Shown here: one piece after another, positions 62,944 through 64,000 of the stretch
Layout: each line of letters begins with the position of its first letter
How positions within the stretch are numbered: position 1 is the stretch's first letter
DNA from: Neobacillus sp. DY30
GTDB taxonomy: Bacteria; Bacillota; Bacilli; Bacillales; Cytobacillaceae
Direction: 5' to 3'
DNA length: 64,000 bases
Assembly: GCF_030123065.1 (NCBI RefSeq)
Contig: NZ_CP126093.1
Coordinates: 2,174,001 to 2,238,000, forward strand
Position numbers and translations under genes: made by a program
Notes under the pieces: generated by a model
Databases searched by the model: none
What the model was told of the DNA's origin: nothing
The model's input: only the letters and a program-made list of their open reading frames with translations

Positions 62944-63984
62944 ATGGCTGATGCTCTAATTGCAATTACCGTGCTATGGGGTTTCGTGTTTATTTATGCT
63001 GTCATGGCCACAATGGATTTTGGAGCCGGTTTTTGGTCAATGATTTACATTAATCGGGAAAAAACAAAGGCAACCAACATTGCCAATCGGTATTTATCAC
63101 CTACTTGGGAAGTAACAAATACCTTTATTGTTGCGTTAGTCGTTGCTGTTTACAGCCTTTTTCCAAGTGCGGCCTACACTCTAGGGACAATTTTACTGAT
63201 TCCAGGCAGCTTAATTCTGCTTTTACTTGCATTACGGAGTGCCTTTTTAGTTTTTTCAAATATAGCTACGGAATATAAAAAGCCGCTAACTTACATTTCT
63301 GGCATTGCGGGAATTATTATTCCTGGCCTGTTAATTAGCGTTTTGCCAATTACGCATGGTCACTATGTTGATTTTACAGACGGCAGCGTGAATTTAAACC
63401 TTAACAGGCTTTTTTCGAGTCCCAATGAATATGCCTTTATAGGGTTTGCCATCACGAGTACACTTTTCCTCTCTTCTTTATTATTAGCGGATTATTCGAA
63501 AGCTTCGAATGAAATGGAGGCGTACCGAGTTTACCTTCGCGATGGAAAAATCCTGGGTCCGATTTCATTGATTATGGCGTTACTGATTATGCTTACGTTA
63601 AAAAATGAAGTCGGTTGGCTGTATGATAAGATGATGGAGGATCTTCCATTATTATTAATATCGGTTGGCTTCTTTTTAATAATAGGTTTTGGTTTATATG
63701 CGCCAAACCCTTTCAAAAAAGGGGAGCGTGGCATGCCAAGACTCGCTGTCATTGCCGTTACGATTCAATACCTGATTGCAAGCTATGTCTATGGAAAGGC
63801 CCATTTGCCGTATATCATCTATCCGAATGTTACCATTGAGTCCGCCTTTACAGACCCTAACTCCTTTAGAGCCGTGTTTATCACCTATATTGTCGGTTTC
63901 GCGATCCTGTTCCCAGGCTTTATTTACTTTTGGAGTTTATTCATGAATGATAAACGATATTTGAGGCAAAAGGGGAACCAGTAG
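62944..63984 (+). CDS. cydB: Cytochrome bd-type oxidase subunit II (YthB-like)
   Basis: 346 aa, the length of B. subtilis YthB, with about eight to nine TM segments. The start MADALIAITVLWGFVFIYAVMA and MDFGAGFWSMIY are family features. It partners subunit I to hold the oxidase together. AGGAGG precedes the ATG. The stop is 16 bases from the window end, so a downstream gene may follow. Confidence 0.9.
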   Translation: MADALIAITVLWGFVFIYAVMATMDFGAGFWSMIYINREKTKATNIANRYLSPTWEVTNTFIVALVVAVYSLFPSAAYTLGTILLIPGSLILLLLALRSAFLVFSNIATEYKKPLTYISGIAGIIIPGLLISVLPITHGHYVDFTDGSVNLNLNRLFSSPNEYAFIGFAITSTLFLSSLLLADYSKASNEMEAYRVYLRDGKILGPISLIMALLIMLTLKNEVGWLYDKMMEDLPLLLISVGFFLIIGFGLYAPNPFKKGERGMPRLAVIAVTIQYLIASYVYGKAHLPYIIYPNVTIESAFTDPNSFRAVFITYIVGFAILFPGFIYFWSLFMNDKRYLRQKGNQ

Positions 63985-64000
63985 GATCAGAACCGGATAG

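Overview
This window looks like the chromosome of an aerobic, low-GC, spore-forming Bacillaceae bacterium, probably Neobacillus-like. Gene order and protein sequence match Bacillus subtilis counterparts (paiA, the yngJ-to-yngE leucine-catabolism operon, gltC/gltAB, nasBC, cwlK, phoD). Ribosome binding sites are strong AGGAGG types, and TTG and GTG starts are common. No rRNA, tRNA, IS element, prophage or CRISPR array was seen.

Layout. 1-3 kb: 3' end of a GH10 xylanase, a GNAT enzyme, a marR-paiA pair and a small FbpA-like protein. 3-9 kb: katG, a hidden Asn-rich 54-aa gene, a GntR/transporter pair, and a small-gene module in which a hidden SinI-like antirepressor lies between two genes that each carry a SinR-type operator. 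9-21 kb: an exported M14 carboxypeptidase, a GAF/PucR regulator and the seven-gene leucine/isovalerate degradation operon. 21.7-24.7 kb: a Rex-box-controlled flavin/Fe-S enoate reductase and an aldo/keto reductase. 24.9-26.9 kb: three adjacent genes (FrnE/DsbA-like, GrdB-like, peroxiredoxin), each with one in-frame TGA exactly at a redox-active Cys position and a SECIS-like hairpin just downstream. This is a selenoprotein cluster. 27-34 kb: gltC and gltAB. 34.6-42.4 kb: cwlK and a C39-fold exported protein sharing a promoter element, then a two-component system and a MacB-like efflux operon that share an 11-bp direct repeat. 42.4-49 kb: narK and nasBC. 50-58 kb: a complete four-gene Wadjet (JetD-A-B-C) plasmid-defence operon. 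58-64 kb: Tat-exported PhoD, a small membrane protein, a broken coat-like gene and a CIO-type cytochrome bd oxidase.

Two things stand out. First, the selenoprotein cluster: ordinary gene calling splits or truncates all three genes. Second, five intergenic arrays of palindromic units (2.5, 7.8, 34.3, 44.0 and 61.0 kb) fall into four unrelated sequence families but share one architecture: a hairpin unit repeated with a period of 51-53 bp (one 62-bp step). The arrays sit in co-directional, convergent and divergent gaps, so they are not simply terminators.

Gaps over 300 bases hold the arrays or promoter regions described in the features. 21376-21704 and 49135-49387 contain nothing further that I could identify.
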